Notes: a model not told the origin generated them from the letters alone. A stretch of DNA of 64,000 nucleotides from Poecilobothrus nobilitatus (GCA_947095535.1 OX352774.1:233951825-234015824), one strand, 5' to 3'. Shown: positions 11,589-24,530, counted from the first letter of the stretch. Translations and numbers: made by a program.

Positions 11589-12333
11589 ATTTAGCACATT
11601 TTGCAAAACATTTTCTTATTAGTTTAATTCTGTCTCTTCATCTATCTGTTTCCAACACTTCTACACCATTTAAAATAGAGATTTGATGAAATTAAATTTT
11701 AACCATAAATTTGTATATCAAAATTAATGTTGTGAAATAACTTTTCTGATAGTCCTATTTTATGTTAGGAAATACAACCCCACAAAATTTGAAAATGCCG
11801 TATTTTAAAATGTTTCTATCTGAAATTCTCAAATTTAATATTTTTTCATTCTGAACATGTGTTTTTGGTAATTTGAATTTTTAAATTTATGTAAAAACAT
11901 AATTTTTTTAAATGTTGACTCTTCTGTATGTATTATCGGAACACTTTCAGTTAGAACCTTTTGAGTTTCAGTTTTGAGAGGTGAATGATCTCCGATTCCC
12001 GAGATGAAAGCAATTTTGAAAGGTGAAAGATTCTTAAAAAATTATCATATATTATATCAGAAAAAATATTTGTACTTCCCACTATTTTAAGAGTTAATGA
12101 GGTCAAAAATTGAAAATTTGTAATTTTGAACACCTATAACTTGAACATCTGTGAAAATTTATCGTAAGTAGGAGGACATAGTTCCCAATATTACATTTTT
12201 AATTGTGTTTACCCCTTTTATTCTTTATATAAGATTTCCGTATCCTTTGATTTTTTATAATTTTTTCTTGTCTAAAAAATTCTATCGAAAATTAAAAATT
12301 TTGATGCACAAATAAAAGACCGAAAGGTCTTTT
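11589..12333 (+). mobile_element. Rep-B element, diverged copy
   Basis: It starts 'tttagcacattttgcaaaacattt', has 'cttctacaccatttaaaata' and 'cacctataacttgaacatctg', and ends by 'aaaattttgatgcac'. The (TCCG) run has decayed to 'ctgtctcttcatctatctg'. The minus-strand ORF at 11951-12133 lies inside it and is not a gene. Confidence 0.6.
12314..12333. repeat. GAAA-tetraloop hairpin with T tail
   Basis: AAAAGACC, loop GAAA, GGTCTTTT form a perfect 8-bp stem followed by more T's, at the right end of a Rep-B copy. It looks like an intrinsic terminator, but in nuclear insect DNA that reading does not apply. The terminal Ts could stop Pol III. Confidence 0.65.
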
Positions 12334-14171
12334 TTAATCTTTGCAAAAATGTTCGTCTGTAAAAATATTTGGTTTTACATTTACTGTATTGTTTTAAATA
12401 GTTTTTACAGAAAATTTGTAATATCTTTAATATTATTCGCGGACATTAAAATATTATTTAATTTAGCATACGACTTATGTCCGGTGGAAACTTAACACTT
12501 ATGTAATAGATTTTTTTTTTTTTTGCAACTACAACTTTCTTTTTAATACTTTACTTTGAGATGTCAAAAATTTTATATTTTCTGATGATATCAACTTTCA
12601 TTTTCTATAGTTTGTGTTTTTAAAACTATTATACAAGTCGTTTGTATAATTGTTAAAAGTATAAATTAAAATATTAACCCTTTATTTTACAGTTCTTACA
12701 TGAAACCTTTTTGATTACATTAAAGTTTTTTTATTGAAACCAATGAATAGGAAAAAATTACCTACATTTGTAAAATTACTTTGTGAAAAATAATAATGGT
12801 ATCCCGTCATTTTCCTTACAACAAATTTCACTTAAATTTTTAAATATAAATTATTTATATCTATATATAAAACGATTCATCAAGTTACCCACGTCTTAAA
12901 GTTTACCTTACAAATTATGAAGAATGTTAATTATAATAAAAAAGGAAATTGTATCAACTCCTTTTTTACCAAAAAAAAAAAAAAAAAAATAGTGTTCATA
13001 CATCTAGAAATTATAAAAAAAAGGGATACCTAAGTAAATAAATGTTATATCTTTTTTTGGAAAGATAAGGAATTTAATCTAACAAATTACGTTATCCACG
13101 TATACAACGCGGTTCCCATTAGAAAAAAATACAATAGGAAAAAAATTATTTTTTGCCATATACATATTATATATCCCTCTTTCTCCAGTATTAAAAAGAT
13201 AAAGAAAATAAAACTTAGGCAGATAAAAATAAAAGAAAATTTCTTTTTAGACCTTTACGTTATTCTTGATTAAATCAACATGATAAAAAACAAAAAAATC
13301 TTTTTTAGAAAATCTCAAAAACAAAAGCATTTAATCTTTATTAAAATGTAAATCTAATGTACGCATGTTTACAGTAGGGATACATTAAGTAAACATACAA
13401 AAATTAAGTATAACTAAAGATATATTATCATATTCCTAATATAATCTTAGTACATAAAACGTGGATATAGGGAATATAAAGGATCAACTATATACATAAT
13501 AGATACTTGTATTATATCTAAATAATATTTTTTTTTTATAAATATTGTGGTTATGCAGTACCTAATAATTTTTCTGTTTTTGTTTTTTTTTTAAACAAAT
13601 TAACTTAATTTAAAATTATATATGACATGACTTTTCTAAGGTTCTTCAGTTGATTTAATACTCCAAGTTTTTTTTTATTGCATGATTTTTTTTTATATTA
13701 ATACAAAATAATTTATTAGTAAAATGTTTTTTTTTGGTATAGTCATTTTGCTTCTAAACTCTTCGAAGAAGACTAAAAATGATATTTTTTTTAGTATGCA
13801 AAGAAAAGTAGGAATAGTTTTTAAATTTTTTTTGAAGTTAATTTTTCAAAAGTGAGAAAAAAACTACGATTTATCTCACAAGAGTGATGCCAATTTTCCT
13901 TTTTGTTGTCGTATACTAAAATTGCCCTATGTTTTACAATCCAAAGGATATGTTTTAGTTTTACTGTGAAATGGAGGAAACAATTTAATTATAAATTTAT
14001 AATGGAAACTCTAGTAAAATCGTACTATTATTTTGGGGTTTACCCCTTTTATCTTTACATAAAATTAGTATTTATACAAATCCCTATACAATTACTATAA
14101 AAATATGTTATATTTAAGTTAGATATGAAAAGAAGAGATCAATAACCGCAAAAAATATTTATAATTAATTT
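12334..14171. other. intergenic, nothing recognised
   Basis: A+T-rich with poly-A (12970-12989) and poly-T runs. Short ORFs have no protein-like composition. Confidence 0.55.
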
Positions 14172-14984
14172 TTAGCACATTTCCAAAAAAAATTTGAAAA
14201 AATGTGCTTATGAAACTACTCTGTCCGCCCGTCCGTCCGATCGTTCGTCTGTTTACAAAACTTCTACACCGTTAAAGATAGAGAAAAAACATTTTAACCA
14301 TGGATAAGTCTCATAAAAAAATAATTTTGTGGAACAACTTTTTTATGCCCCATCCATTACGGAGCTATAGCCCTTATTCTGCTTAAGATTTTTTCAATCT
14401 GAAAACGTCATTCGACAGATGTTTTTTTAACTTTTTAAATTAATATTAAAATTATATAATTTTATTACATTTAGTATTTAATTTTACCGTTATGTGAAAA
14501 CCAAATTTTGCATGATTTTTCTACTTTCATAACTCCGGTACGCTTTTAGATACAGGCTTGAAATTTTGAGGCTAGAAGGAACTTTTAGAATTAATGTAAG
14601 TTTACTCAGAAAATTTTTTTGGACCACCCTCTGTTTATGAGCTATTAGGGCTCTAAAATTGAAAATTTGCTATTTTTAAACACCTGTAACTTAGGAACCT
14701 GTAAACACTTTACTTTACTTCAAACTTTACTTTACTTCAAACACTTTAAGATATAAAAATGAAAGCTACAGTAATATATTTTTACGTTTGTTAACGGGTT
14801 TTCTTAGTTAAGTAGGGTTCCGCTCTTACAGCCCCTCAAAATTTCAGAAAAGTCCTATTTTCACTTATTTTATTACAAAAAATTTCTTAAATTTCTTCAA
14901 ATTTTTGTTCAAGTCACAATTCTAAACAGTTTGTATTCTGTTTTGGAAATGTGCGATTTTAAAAACCGTTGGTTTACAGTCTAC
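14172..14984 (+). mobile_element. Rep-B interspersed element, single-unit copy
   Basis: Rep-B is a non-coding repeat. The left end 'tttagcacatttcc' is followed by a short hairpin arm (agcacattt...aaatgtgct), then a run of 'ccgtccg' words and a conserved 'gtttacaaaacttctacaccgttaaaga'. The middle contains 'cataactccggtacgctttt' and 'cacctgtaacttaggaacctgta'. The right end is 'ggaaatgtgcgatttt' followed by 'aaaccgttggtttacagtctac'. GCACATTTCC thus occurs near both ends in opposite orientation. No ORF. Confidence 0.75.
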
Positions 14985-16385
14985 CTTGTTTTTTGATAAT
15001 GGGAGATTTCAACTGTCATATTCTAATATAAAAATCAAATAAGTTTAGTAGTGTAGAAAAAAATATTGAAACCGTGTTCATTGTATAGATGTCTACTTAG
15101 ACCATATGCATTTTTGTTTAACTTTAAACTATCAATTCCAAAAAGTCTTTCAATTTCTTTGAGTTTGTGTTTGTAACTTCTTATGAAACTTTAACTTTAA
15201 CAGTGACTTTATTTCAATTATGCAAAGTACATTCTAAGTATAAAAAAAAAACTCTTATTTTTATAATATAAATATCAAAAGTATTCTAGAGACAAGAAAG
15301 TAAATTAATTGGATGAACAATTTATGTGCATTGAATCTCGCCTTGGATCCTGTAAATACTGATTATTGCTGTTAAGAACATTTATGATTAGAATTTTAAA
15401 ACCATTGGTGAAGGTTACATTATAGATCAAATACTATTATTATTTTATAAGGCAATATTTATTATTTTGTTTTATATTATTATATATTAGTATACGTATA
15501 TTTACGCTATATTATGTAGCAAGGGGGGATTTGTTAAAAAAAAACTACTTTTTCAATAATTGTCCTTACAATTAAAAATACTTGCTAACTGTGATGAATT
15601 TGAGTACACACTCCTTCGGTTAATAATCCACCTGCAGAAGTAATTCTTTTAAAGATATTTTATTTAATTTAACATATTTTTATTATGGTGTTACTGGATC
15701 GCCTACTGTCAGATAACCATAGAAACTTATACTAAGACAATAATGATGAAGCAAAGTATGAAAAAAAATGGGCCGTTAATTTCAAACTACTGTTTGTTTC
15801 TTTAAATTAAACTGATAAAGCAAACCAAAGGAGTGGTACTGCTTGTGAAAGAATTGAGGAGCCTATATATGCAAACACTTCATGTTCTCCCCTTTTTTTT
15901 TATAAATTAAACAAAATGAAAAGTAATAGATATAATTATGAAGTAGTATAATTAACATTTTGACAACTTTTTTTGTTTTTAATTCAATAAAATGAAGCAT
16001 CATTTGTAATTCTAATTTTATAAATTATAATTTTTTTTTTAAAACAAAAAGAAACTATTAAATAAAAAATATTCCGTTCCATACGTATACCATACCATTT
16101 ATAAACAGTTCTTTTATATAATACAGTAAACTGAGTAAAGGTACTGCGTAATAACACCTAAAGAAATAGCGTCTAAAAGTTAAAAATGAAATAACATAAT
16201 ATAACAATATTGAAATTTTTTTTAGATGTTATTTGATTTACATTTAGATTCTATTTAATTTATATATGCCTATTTCATAGCGAAATAAAATCTAAAAATA
16301 AATAATAAAATAAAATATAAAAATAAATTTAGATCTTATTTTATTTCTCTATAACTGTTGATTGATGAATTTAATATACTACAGT
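14985..16385. other. intergenic, nothing recognised
   Basis: No feature except 'aaataaaatctaaaaataaa' word clusters at 16190-16340, sense and antisense, similar in style to the interior of the element at 3432. Confidence 0.5.
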
Positions 16386-16877
16386 GTAGCTATCTTTGGT
16401 TATATCATGCAAGTAAGGTGTTATATACTGCTGCACGTTGTAATCCACTGATGGCGCTGATTCTGTAGTAAAATAATAATAATATTAATAAGAATACTAA
16501 TACCAATAATAGTAACCGCTACAGTGACAGTGGGGGTTGCCTTCAATAATTACCTCATGTAGTTACTATATACTACTACTACATGTTGTAACTGTTGTGA
16601 CGGCGTTAGTCACTGTTAGCAAAATAGTAATAATAATTGGCGAATTCATTGTTTTCTTACACTCTCACTCCCAATTCAATGTTTCCGTATCCATTTTTCC
16701 TATCCTTTCCTATCCCTACTCCCTAGCCAATATGCTGCGTTCGCAGGTAAAGGTTTCATCTCATTATATTGGCTAAAGGGGAGGTGGGTTTAGTCAGTAA
16801 GAATCTGACACTACCAAGGGGGACATTCTTGGTTTCTTTGGAAGATTCCCATCTCCCTTAGGAAAAAAAAAAAAAAT
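16386..16877 (+). mobile_element. Rep-C repeat, copy with partial tandem duplication
   Basis: The best-preserved 3' end of the family: GGGGAGGTGGGTTTAGTCAG, then TAAGAATCTGACAC, 'cattcttggttt', 'gattcccatctccctta' and a poly-A tail (16862-16876). The left part is present twice about 150 bp apart: 'gatggcgctgattctgtagt' near 16450 and 'gacggcgttagtcactgtta' near 16599, each followed by 'aaaatagtaataataat'-like sequence. The 79-codon ORF at 16537 is a shadow of the repeat. Confidence 0.68.
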
Positions 16878-16904
16878 ACCGATGGAGAGCCGTCGAAAAA
16901 AACT

Positions 16905-17170
16905 TGTCGAATGTTAAATTCTTTAATATTAAAATATGTATGTACAAAAAATAATTACAAAAGGCTTTGGAATTAGTTACAAAATCGGCGTTTAAATGAT
17001 TTACTTACTAAGGTTTTGATTTTTTTAAATTTTTTGATCTCAAAATATGTACGTATTCAAAAAAAAAAAAAAAATTTTTTTAAAGTTGGAAGCAATGTAT
17101 TGGATGAATACGACGATTACGACGCTTAAGACGCTAGACGCATTAAGTTATACGCTTATACTACAGAATT
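16905..17170 (-). repeat. Rep-A fragment, reversed
   Basis: 'taaaatatgtatgtacaaaa', 'ggctttggaattagttacaa' and 'aatcggcgtttaaatgat' match reversed Rep-A units. It directly follows the poly-A end of the Rep-C copy at 16877. Confidence 0.5.
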
Positions 17171-17790
17171 TATTATATAATATCTATATTATTTGCAGGG
17201 TTTTGTAATTTTAAAAAAAGTTAATTCAAGCAAACAGCTTAGTGGACAGAACTTCAACAACCTTTTCTTATCCTTGTAACCGAGCCACTGTACACTATTA
17301 TTTGAAAGTTTAAAATTAAAATAGAAAACTAAAATATTTTCTTTTGATTTATGTAAATAAAATTTTGTTAAAAAATAAAAAAAAATAGGAAAATTTTAGA
17401 TATTACATATATAATTTTTTTATTTATAGACCGTATTTCTGACGCTATTCCGCATTGCTCATAGTAAAGGTATAATACAAATATGAAAAGTAAATAAATT
17501 TCTTAGTGCACAAAATATGTAGGTACATATAAAAAAGAAAAGGTTAAAATTTTCATATAATACTTAAAAATTCTGATAAATTATTTAAAGTAGTTTTAAT
17601 TGTATAGTACACTAGGTAATAATACATAATAAGTATATCACATGGTATCAAAAAAAAAAAAAAAAAAACTTCATTGTGTCAGAAACAACAATGAAATTTA
17701 TTTTATACTTAAAAACTTTCTTTTGAATTTTTAATATATTATATCCCAAGTTTATCACTCAAAACTCATTTTCAACAAAAATTCATTTTT

Positions 17791-18770
17791 TATACCCGTA
17801 CAGTAGGATCGGGTATAATAAAATTACTCCTCCGTTTGTAACACCTCGAAATAAGCGAGCTAGATATACCTTCAAAGGTATGGATCGGATCAGAAAAAAA
17901 TTCTAAGACTTTTGAGCCATGTCCGTCCGTCCGTCCGTCCGTCAGCACGCTAACTCAAAAACTAAGAAAGCTAGAATCTTGAAATTTACACAAAATATTC
18001 TGGGAAAAATTTGTAGGTTCCCTATTTTTTTTGGTTGAGTTTGGACCAAGCCTTAGGGTAGCTCTCGAACACCTAACTTTTAGATCCCCACATTTTTTTT
18101 GCAATAGAGCTATGAAATTTTAACTACTGATAGATCTCACAAAAATATTAATTTTATTTTTAATAACTTTTTTTGTAGCCCCACCCGTTACGGAGCTACA
18201 GCTCCCCAAAGGTTCAAAAAAGCTCTATATTTAAATTGTTATAGCACAAGTTGTATAAGATATAACTTCATTTTGAAAACGCCAAACGATTACTACTTTC
18301 ATTAGCTTTAAAAATATGTATACAATAAATATATATTTGTGGCATACGGTGTCTTAATTTACCGTTATGTGAAACTCAAATTTTGCAAAATTCTTTAATC
18401 CTTCTATCTTCTAAACGGTTAAAGTTGGAAACTTGAAATTTTGACCGAAGTTAGATCTTTGAAAATTAGTATGAGTCATTTCAGAAATTTTTTTTGTATC
18501 ACCCCTAGTTTAGGAGCTGTAAGAGGTCAAAAACTGAAAATTTCCTATTTTTAAACACCTGTAACTTGAACACCTGTTAAAATTTTTTTGAAGTAATACA
18601 CAACAATTAAAGCTTCAACATTATACTCTTATTTCTGTTAACAACTTTTTTTAATAATATAGGGTTACTTTATAATTGACGAAAGTGTTACTTGATTTTT
18701 TCAAATTTTCTAACAAATTTCTTTAACGAATTTTTTGCATTTTGTTTTACTCGATAATTTGAAATTGTTG
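17791..18770 (+). mobile_element. Rep-B-related composite element with TATACCC hairpin start
   Basis: It begins TATACCCGTACAGTAGGATC and then GGGTATA, so the first 27 bases fold as TATACCC/GGGTATA. A (GTCC)n run follows at 17920-17942 and then a Rep-B core: 'cccgttacggagctacagct', 'ttaccgttatgtgaaa' and 'cacctgtaacttgaacacctg'. The beginning differs from other Rep-B copies and resembles, in layout only, the 'tatacccg...gggtata...gtccgtccgtc' starts of known Drosophila repeats (from memory, not checked). Confidence 0.65.
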
Positions 18771-20274
18771 AGGATATAATGCGTAGTACAAAAAAATGTA
18801 ATTAAATAAACAACATAACGGTTGCTTGAAGAATTTTTATTTATATGATATTGATATATATACATACTTATATAATATCATGTTTATTTACATATCGTAT
18901 ATGTCACTAGTGAATGAATGATAAGAGTATAGATGTATATTATATAGCGCCGTATTTACATACACATATGTATTTTATTGTACTTATAAGAAATTATTCT
19001 GTCAATGGAATATTTAAATATAATATAATATAATATTTAAAATTATATTTACTATTTTGTACTAAGTAAATTTAATATACATTTACCGCTTAGTACTAAA
19101 TGGTACTATAGAATATTTGAAAAAGTTTTGGATTGAGAATCGTTATGTTAAAATCTGCTTTTGAAGAATGTGTAAACATATAGTTTGAATATATGTACAA
19201 GCCATAATTCTAGAAATTATAAAATTCACCCAAATTATTTTAAAATACTAAAATATTTAAAAAATAATACTGTAAGCAAAGTGACAGGCTGTGAACATAC
19301 TAACGGTTCGTACGGGTATCTAAGAGTTGACAAAGTCAACTGTATTCTTCCTCGTTTTTTCTTTATTTTAACTCAAAAAAAATTTTTTTTTGCTTTATTT
19401 TTAATATTTATTATATTATTATCCCATGGGACTCGTATGTTCAACATCTCCTTTAAATATTATCATCTCTATATACATATTATGTATATATTATGTATAT
19501 GCAAACATATACTTTTTTTTTTTTCTTGAACGCAACAAAATAATTGTATTAAGATGCTAATAAATATAAAAATTAAATACTTTTTTCTGGATAAATGTAT
19601 TCTATGTATTCTATTATAAGTCTTCATGAATCCCTTTAAAAAAATAGAAAAGAAAAAAAAAAAAAATTTTTTAGACTCTTTATACGCTATGGGAATTTTT
19701 AATCTTAATTTGATATTTTCAAGGTAATTTTAAGAAGTATTTTGTGTTTTTTTTTTTTTTGAAGAAAAGTTTTTGATTTTTCTTCATTATTTTTTCCTGT
19801 AATTTTTTTTTTTTTTTTTTAAACTGTACTAATTTTGTTAAAAATGACATTATGTATGACAAGTTATATGAATTTTGTTAAGATATAAAAAGTATCTTAA
19901 GAATATATAATATATACATATTATGTATATACTTTAAACAGAAATAATAAAAATTATATAAGAATATAAAATAAAATTCGCAAGAAAAAGATAAAATTTT
20001 TGTTAAAAAGAGTTTTAAAATTTTTATTTTATACCATATCTTGAATAATAATTAGTTAATGATTAATATTAGTTAGTAAAAAATTATCTTCTTTCAGTAT
20101 ATTGTACTTAAAAGTACCCACACTATTGTAATTTTTAAAAAATTTTCAAAAACTTTTTTTTTTTTTCATGTTTTGTATAATAAAAATATTTTTTTTTTTT
20201 TCATTACATTCTAAATCCAACATTTTTGAAATTAAAAAAAAAAAAAACTAAAAAGCGTACCTATATAGTTCAAT
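18771..20274. other. intergenic, homopolymer-rich
   Basis: Long poly-T runs (19748-19760, 19803-19820, 20154-20166) and TATA-type dinucleotides. The 114-codon ORF at 19185-19529 is a low-complexity reading with a poly-T-encoded Phe/Leu stretch. Confidence 0.55.
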
Positions 20275-20834
20275 GTGTTAACTTTAGGATATCCGTAACA
20301 GTATGAGGTATGCTGTTACCAGAAAATTTCATAATTTTTTTAAAACATTTCAGATAATATCTAACTTAATTAAGTTTTATGACAACTGTGGTGCTCTAGA
20401 CCAATAAAATTTTATAGAGTTAATTGGCATAATTGGCAACTTAACGTCTACTGACAAAATTTTAAATAATTAGCTTCAATAGATACTGATTTATTTTTAT
20501 ATGTAAAACAATACATTGTATAGCAGCTATTCGAACTTGTTCTGCTAAATGTTACAGAAAATGTTGACATGAAACTGGACTTCTTTTCACAAAATTTTGG
20601 ATATCTAGCTGCAATATAGACGAGTTATATTTATATAAAGAAGGAAGTTTTAAGGTAGCTCGTGCTCACCCGTCACATTTAATAATCCTACCTCTAATAT
20701 TTTTTGAGTGATCGTGCGGATGAACGGAATTTGTTTCTGACCAAAAATATATATACTTTTTCATATTTATCTAGTTTCTTTTAAGGGGCTACAAACGTAA
20801 TGACAAATTTCTTATACCCTGAGAATTACGTTCG
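20275..20834 (+). mobile_element. Rep-D element with internal tandem units
   Basis: Degenerate units occur about every 170-180 bp, each with 'gctctagacca(at/ac)aa', 'tgttacagaaaatgttgaca', 'ttttcacaaaattttgga' and 'atctagctgcaatatagac' words. Toward the right come 'gatcgtgcggatgaacgg' and the end block 'aaggggctacaaacgtaatg', 'acaaatttcttataccct'. Non-coding. Confidence 0.6.
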
Positions 20835-22588
20835 TAAGTTTATACAATTTTAATTTTCTTACGAAATAATTTTTATTTCTAACTTTAATATTTTAAAATG
20901 TAAAGTAAGTACTTAGTATTTTTTAATGGGTTTCCTATAAATTCTAGTATAAGAATCATATTAAAATAATCATAACTGAGCAGTTAAAAATATTATTTAA
21001 ATAGTTTATGTTAAAATGTTATCAATAATTAATTATAGGTAATTTATTCTTAAGGATTGTTGAAGATTTTATCATTGTTTTGCATCAATTCACTATTTAA
21101 CAGATTTAACTTTTTAGGTTTTATAATAAGGTTTTTTTTTGATTATTGTATCTTTATAAAATAACGAAGTTAGTGTCACATTTTATTCAGTTTTGTATTT
21201 TGTATATGATTTTTTTTATATTAGTCGATAACTATTTAATAGAGCAAAAAATTATCTATAGAGCCATTAAAAATTTATGACTTCATCCAGTGATTGATCA
21301 AATTCAATTTTGAAAACTATCGCTGCATTTGATTAAATCGGTCTACAAATAATTGACTTTACCAAAGACTTCATCGTTGGTTTCTATGAAATGCTTTACT
21401 TTGCTTATTGCGAATTTTTTTTGTTGTGAAACAAGTCATATTCATTTATCAAAGGAACAGGCATTTCTGCTCTATGTAGAGGTTTTCCTTTTATTCTTTT
21501 GAAGGAAGGTAATTGGTGAGTTATAGAAGAAGAGTTCATAAACTTATTAACGTTTGATTATCAATAATATATTTCATGATCTTTGACTTTTAAAAACAAA
21601 TGCTAGATAATTAAAATTTTATTTTATTGGTTCTGAAAACACCTCACTTAAAATTAAACAGAACAGGAACACACTAAAAACAAAACAGGAAGGAGCAATT
21701 AAAGATTTAATTTTTACTGAAAAGGAGTCATTACTTATGAAAAAAATTCTTATGTTTTATTTTCAAACGAAGATTATTTTTGGGGTCCTTTATTGTTATA
21801 AACTTTTTAAATCTTTTGTAAAAAATAAAATTTCAAATTTTAAAAAAATCCTACATTTTCTTTTACGTATACATTCAATTTGTATTCATCAAAGGCAAAT
21901 ATCCTTTGTTTGCTGTAAAGATAACATTTTTATAAAAGGAAAATTTAACAAAGAGGAAAAAAGTATAAAAAAATTTAAGAAAAATGAAAAACGAAAAATA
22001 AAAACACTAAAGGAATATTTTGATAAATCTCAAACGGAGGATTCATATCAAACGTTTATGACATTTATCATATCATATACTCGTTTTTTGTTTACTATTT
22101 TACTGTTCCATCTATTTTTACAAAAAAAAAAAACCGAAAATAAAACATCATTTTAATTTTACTTTCATCATCCTTATAATTAATTATACTCATTCGAGTA
22201 TAAGTAATATATCAAAATATATATTTGAACATGGCATTAGAAGGATAGATTTATGTAGAAGTACATAAATGTACAAATAATATTATTATAAAACTACTTT
22301 TAAAAGAATTTTTTTTGAATTACTATTCTATTATTGTGTCCACAAAACAAAATTAAATCATGTTAAAAATCTAAAACCATGAGTCCTTAAAACTTAAAAT
22401 TAATTTGAATTATGTAAAATCAGTACAGAAAAAAAAATCTAAAACTATTTGAAAAATTTTAGTATCGGGAAAATGAAAAATTTGTTACTTTTATTTTAAA
22501 ATAGTTTATATTTTATTAATGTTTTAATAAATGTTTGTAGCTTCTGTCTTCACAATTCTTCAGATGTTCAATTATTGTTAGTTCAATA
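20835..22588. other. intergenic, longest chance ORF of the window
   Basis: Holds a 139-codon ATG ORF (21737-22156, plus). Its product is almost wholly Lys, Phe, Ile, Leu and Asn, with no recognisable motif. No splice sites or related copy support it, so I do not call a gene. Confidence 0.5.
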
Positions 22589-22977
22589 TTTTGACTAGCA
22601 AATATTAATAATAATAATAAAAACAAAGACTAATAATAACTGCTAAAGTGCAGCTGTCTTCAATTGTCATCTTACGCAGGAAGCTGTTATATGAATATTA
22701 CTATATGTTGTAACTGATTCGGTTTCGGCTTTCGTCACTGATAAGGAAATAGTTATAATAATAGAGGGATTCATTCTTACCTTACAGTCCTACTCTTCAA
22801 TTCAAAGTTTCTGCATCACTGCCTTATCCTTTCCTATTCCCTAGCCAATACACTGCTTCAGTAGTTAGCGATTTTATTTAAAGGGGGAGGTGGGTTTAGT
22901 CAGTAAGAATCTGACACTATCAAGAGAGAATTCTTGGTGTCTTTGAAAGACTCACACCTCTCTCGGGGGAAAAAAAA
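22589..22977 (+). mobile_element. Rep-C repeat, third copy
   Basis: Same order of blocks: 'aataataataa', 'gtgcagctgtcttcaattg', 'atatgttgtaactgattcgg', 'tcctactcttcaattca', 'tatcctttcctattccctag', then 'ggggaggtgggtttagtcag', 'taagaatctgacactatcaag', 'actcacacctctct' and an A run. All three Rep-C copies are in plus orientation. Target duplications were not evident. Confidence 0.65.
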
Positions 22978-23713
22978 TGTTTAGCCTAATAATACTAGTA
23001 CCTGTATTGTTTTTTTACCATAGTAATTTGTAAAACTGGTATAAAAATCACAGTTTGTAAACGTTTAAGTGAATGAGTTTTACAATATAAGACTTAATAC
23101 CCATTTTAAAATCAAGAATAACAAAGTTTTAGAATTGTTCAATACAAGAATTTTTATATTTTTTATTTATTTTAGTAGTTTTATTGGAGCAATGTGATTG
23201 AAGATAAGTTGAAGATAATTAAAACTGGGAAATTTAAATTTTATTTTCGAAAATTACATTTTTGATCATGTTTTCAAAGTGGGTGAAAATAATCCATTGG
23301 GATAATGTGTAGAAAATATTTTCTTTTACATTTATTTAAAACAATTTTGATAAATATAATTTTTATAAATAACTTCTTAAAATAAATTGTTAAATTATAC
23401 ATTCATAAACAAAAACAAATCAGTAAAATTAATTAAATAATATCAGACATATAACAAAACTGCTAAGTACCATTTTTTACCTCTTATTTTTATTAAAAAG
23501 TTTAATTCATTTCCCTCCATATTATAAACCTTAAGTAAACTTCATTGGTGATTGACAAAACACAACTAAATGTATATAACTAAATGTCATCAAATCTATT
23601 TCTCTCATTTTCGGTATTCTACTAATAGGTTCATTTAAAGAAACACTTCTATTCTTTCGACTCATTCTTCTTCACTGTTAAATGCATCAGCTTCTAGTAA
23701 TACTTATGCTTGG

Positions 23714-24530
23714 TTATTCACGAGTAAAATAGATTGGAATTGCATCAGCATCAGGATGCATGAATATTATTAAACATTTTACCATATATTCAGTTGCTTC
23801 TTTTGGTTTTCTAAAATTTTCGTAATCGTTAAAATCCAAAAAATTAAAAATAATTATTCGTATTATGCCATAGCGACGGAAACGCCTATGTAATTTTAGC
23901 AAAAGATATACTTTTAAGAGAGAATAGGGGAAACTTATCTATACAGATTCTTCAGTTATAATCCCAAAAACTGCACTTTGTATTTTAGGTTGGTTAATTG
24001 TATTTCGAAAGTTTTAATTTGTTTAGTCAGATTTAGTCACAGAGTTGGTCACAGATCAATCTATAACATCTTGTAGAATCAAAATCTCCTAATATTTATT
24101 TCATTGGAACAATTTTTATTACTTTAATGGGTTTAATGAATCGAAGAAGAGATTTATTTATTATCAGTTTCCTAATATATCAGAAAAACATTAATGCAAC
24201 CATTGCAATATATGGGAAATTCACTTAGATGATTAATTGATTGTTGTAGTTAGGTACCAGGGACTATCATTAATGGCATCCGATGCTTTATTATTACGAA
24301 TGACGAATCCTTTTTATAATTGATTTATTACCAAATAAAGTTGACTAATCTGCCTTACAATACTAACGCTTCTTGAATTAAAATTTACAGTTTAAAACTA
24401 TTTAGGCGTAGAACAAAATTGTATTGTCTCATTAGGCTGACCTAATGCAATTATATTGCGAGGTGCTGCTTCAAATAGTCTTGATAAATTAACTTCCATT
24501 TTAACACAATGTATTCAGTCTTATGGTTCT
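23714..24530 (-). pseudogene. decayed protein-coding relic, family not recognised
   Basis: This stretch is less A+T-biased than its flanks and reads as broken protein on the minus strand. From 24504 downward one frame gives MEVNLSRLFEAAPRN, then IIALGQPNETIQFCSTPK, before a stop. Later pieces, with stops and frame changes between them, include KASDAINDSPWYLTTTIN and, from 23902 to 23714, LKLHRRFRRYGIIRI, NDYENFRKPKEATEY and HPDADAIPIYFTRE. The pieces lie in consistent order on one strand, which suggests one former coding region of about 270 codons with several disablements. No motif allowed me to name it. Transposon-derived protein, integrated viral gene or retrocopy are all possible; none is shown. 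Confidence 0.4.

Noticed and set aside
16537..16776. 79-codon ORF with a hydrophobic, Ser/Tyr-rich product
   Set aside because: Lies wholly inside a Rep-C repeat copy; the other copies do not keep the frame.
19185..19529. 114-codon ORF on the plus strand
   Set aside because: Contains a poly-T-encoded Phe/Leu stretch and low-complexity ends; no protein-like core.
21737..22156. 139-codon ORF on the plus strand, the longest in the window
   Set aside because: The product is dominated by Lys, Phe, Ile, Leu and Asn, has no motif or splice support, and such lengths arise by chance where stops are read through A/T runs.
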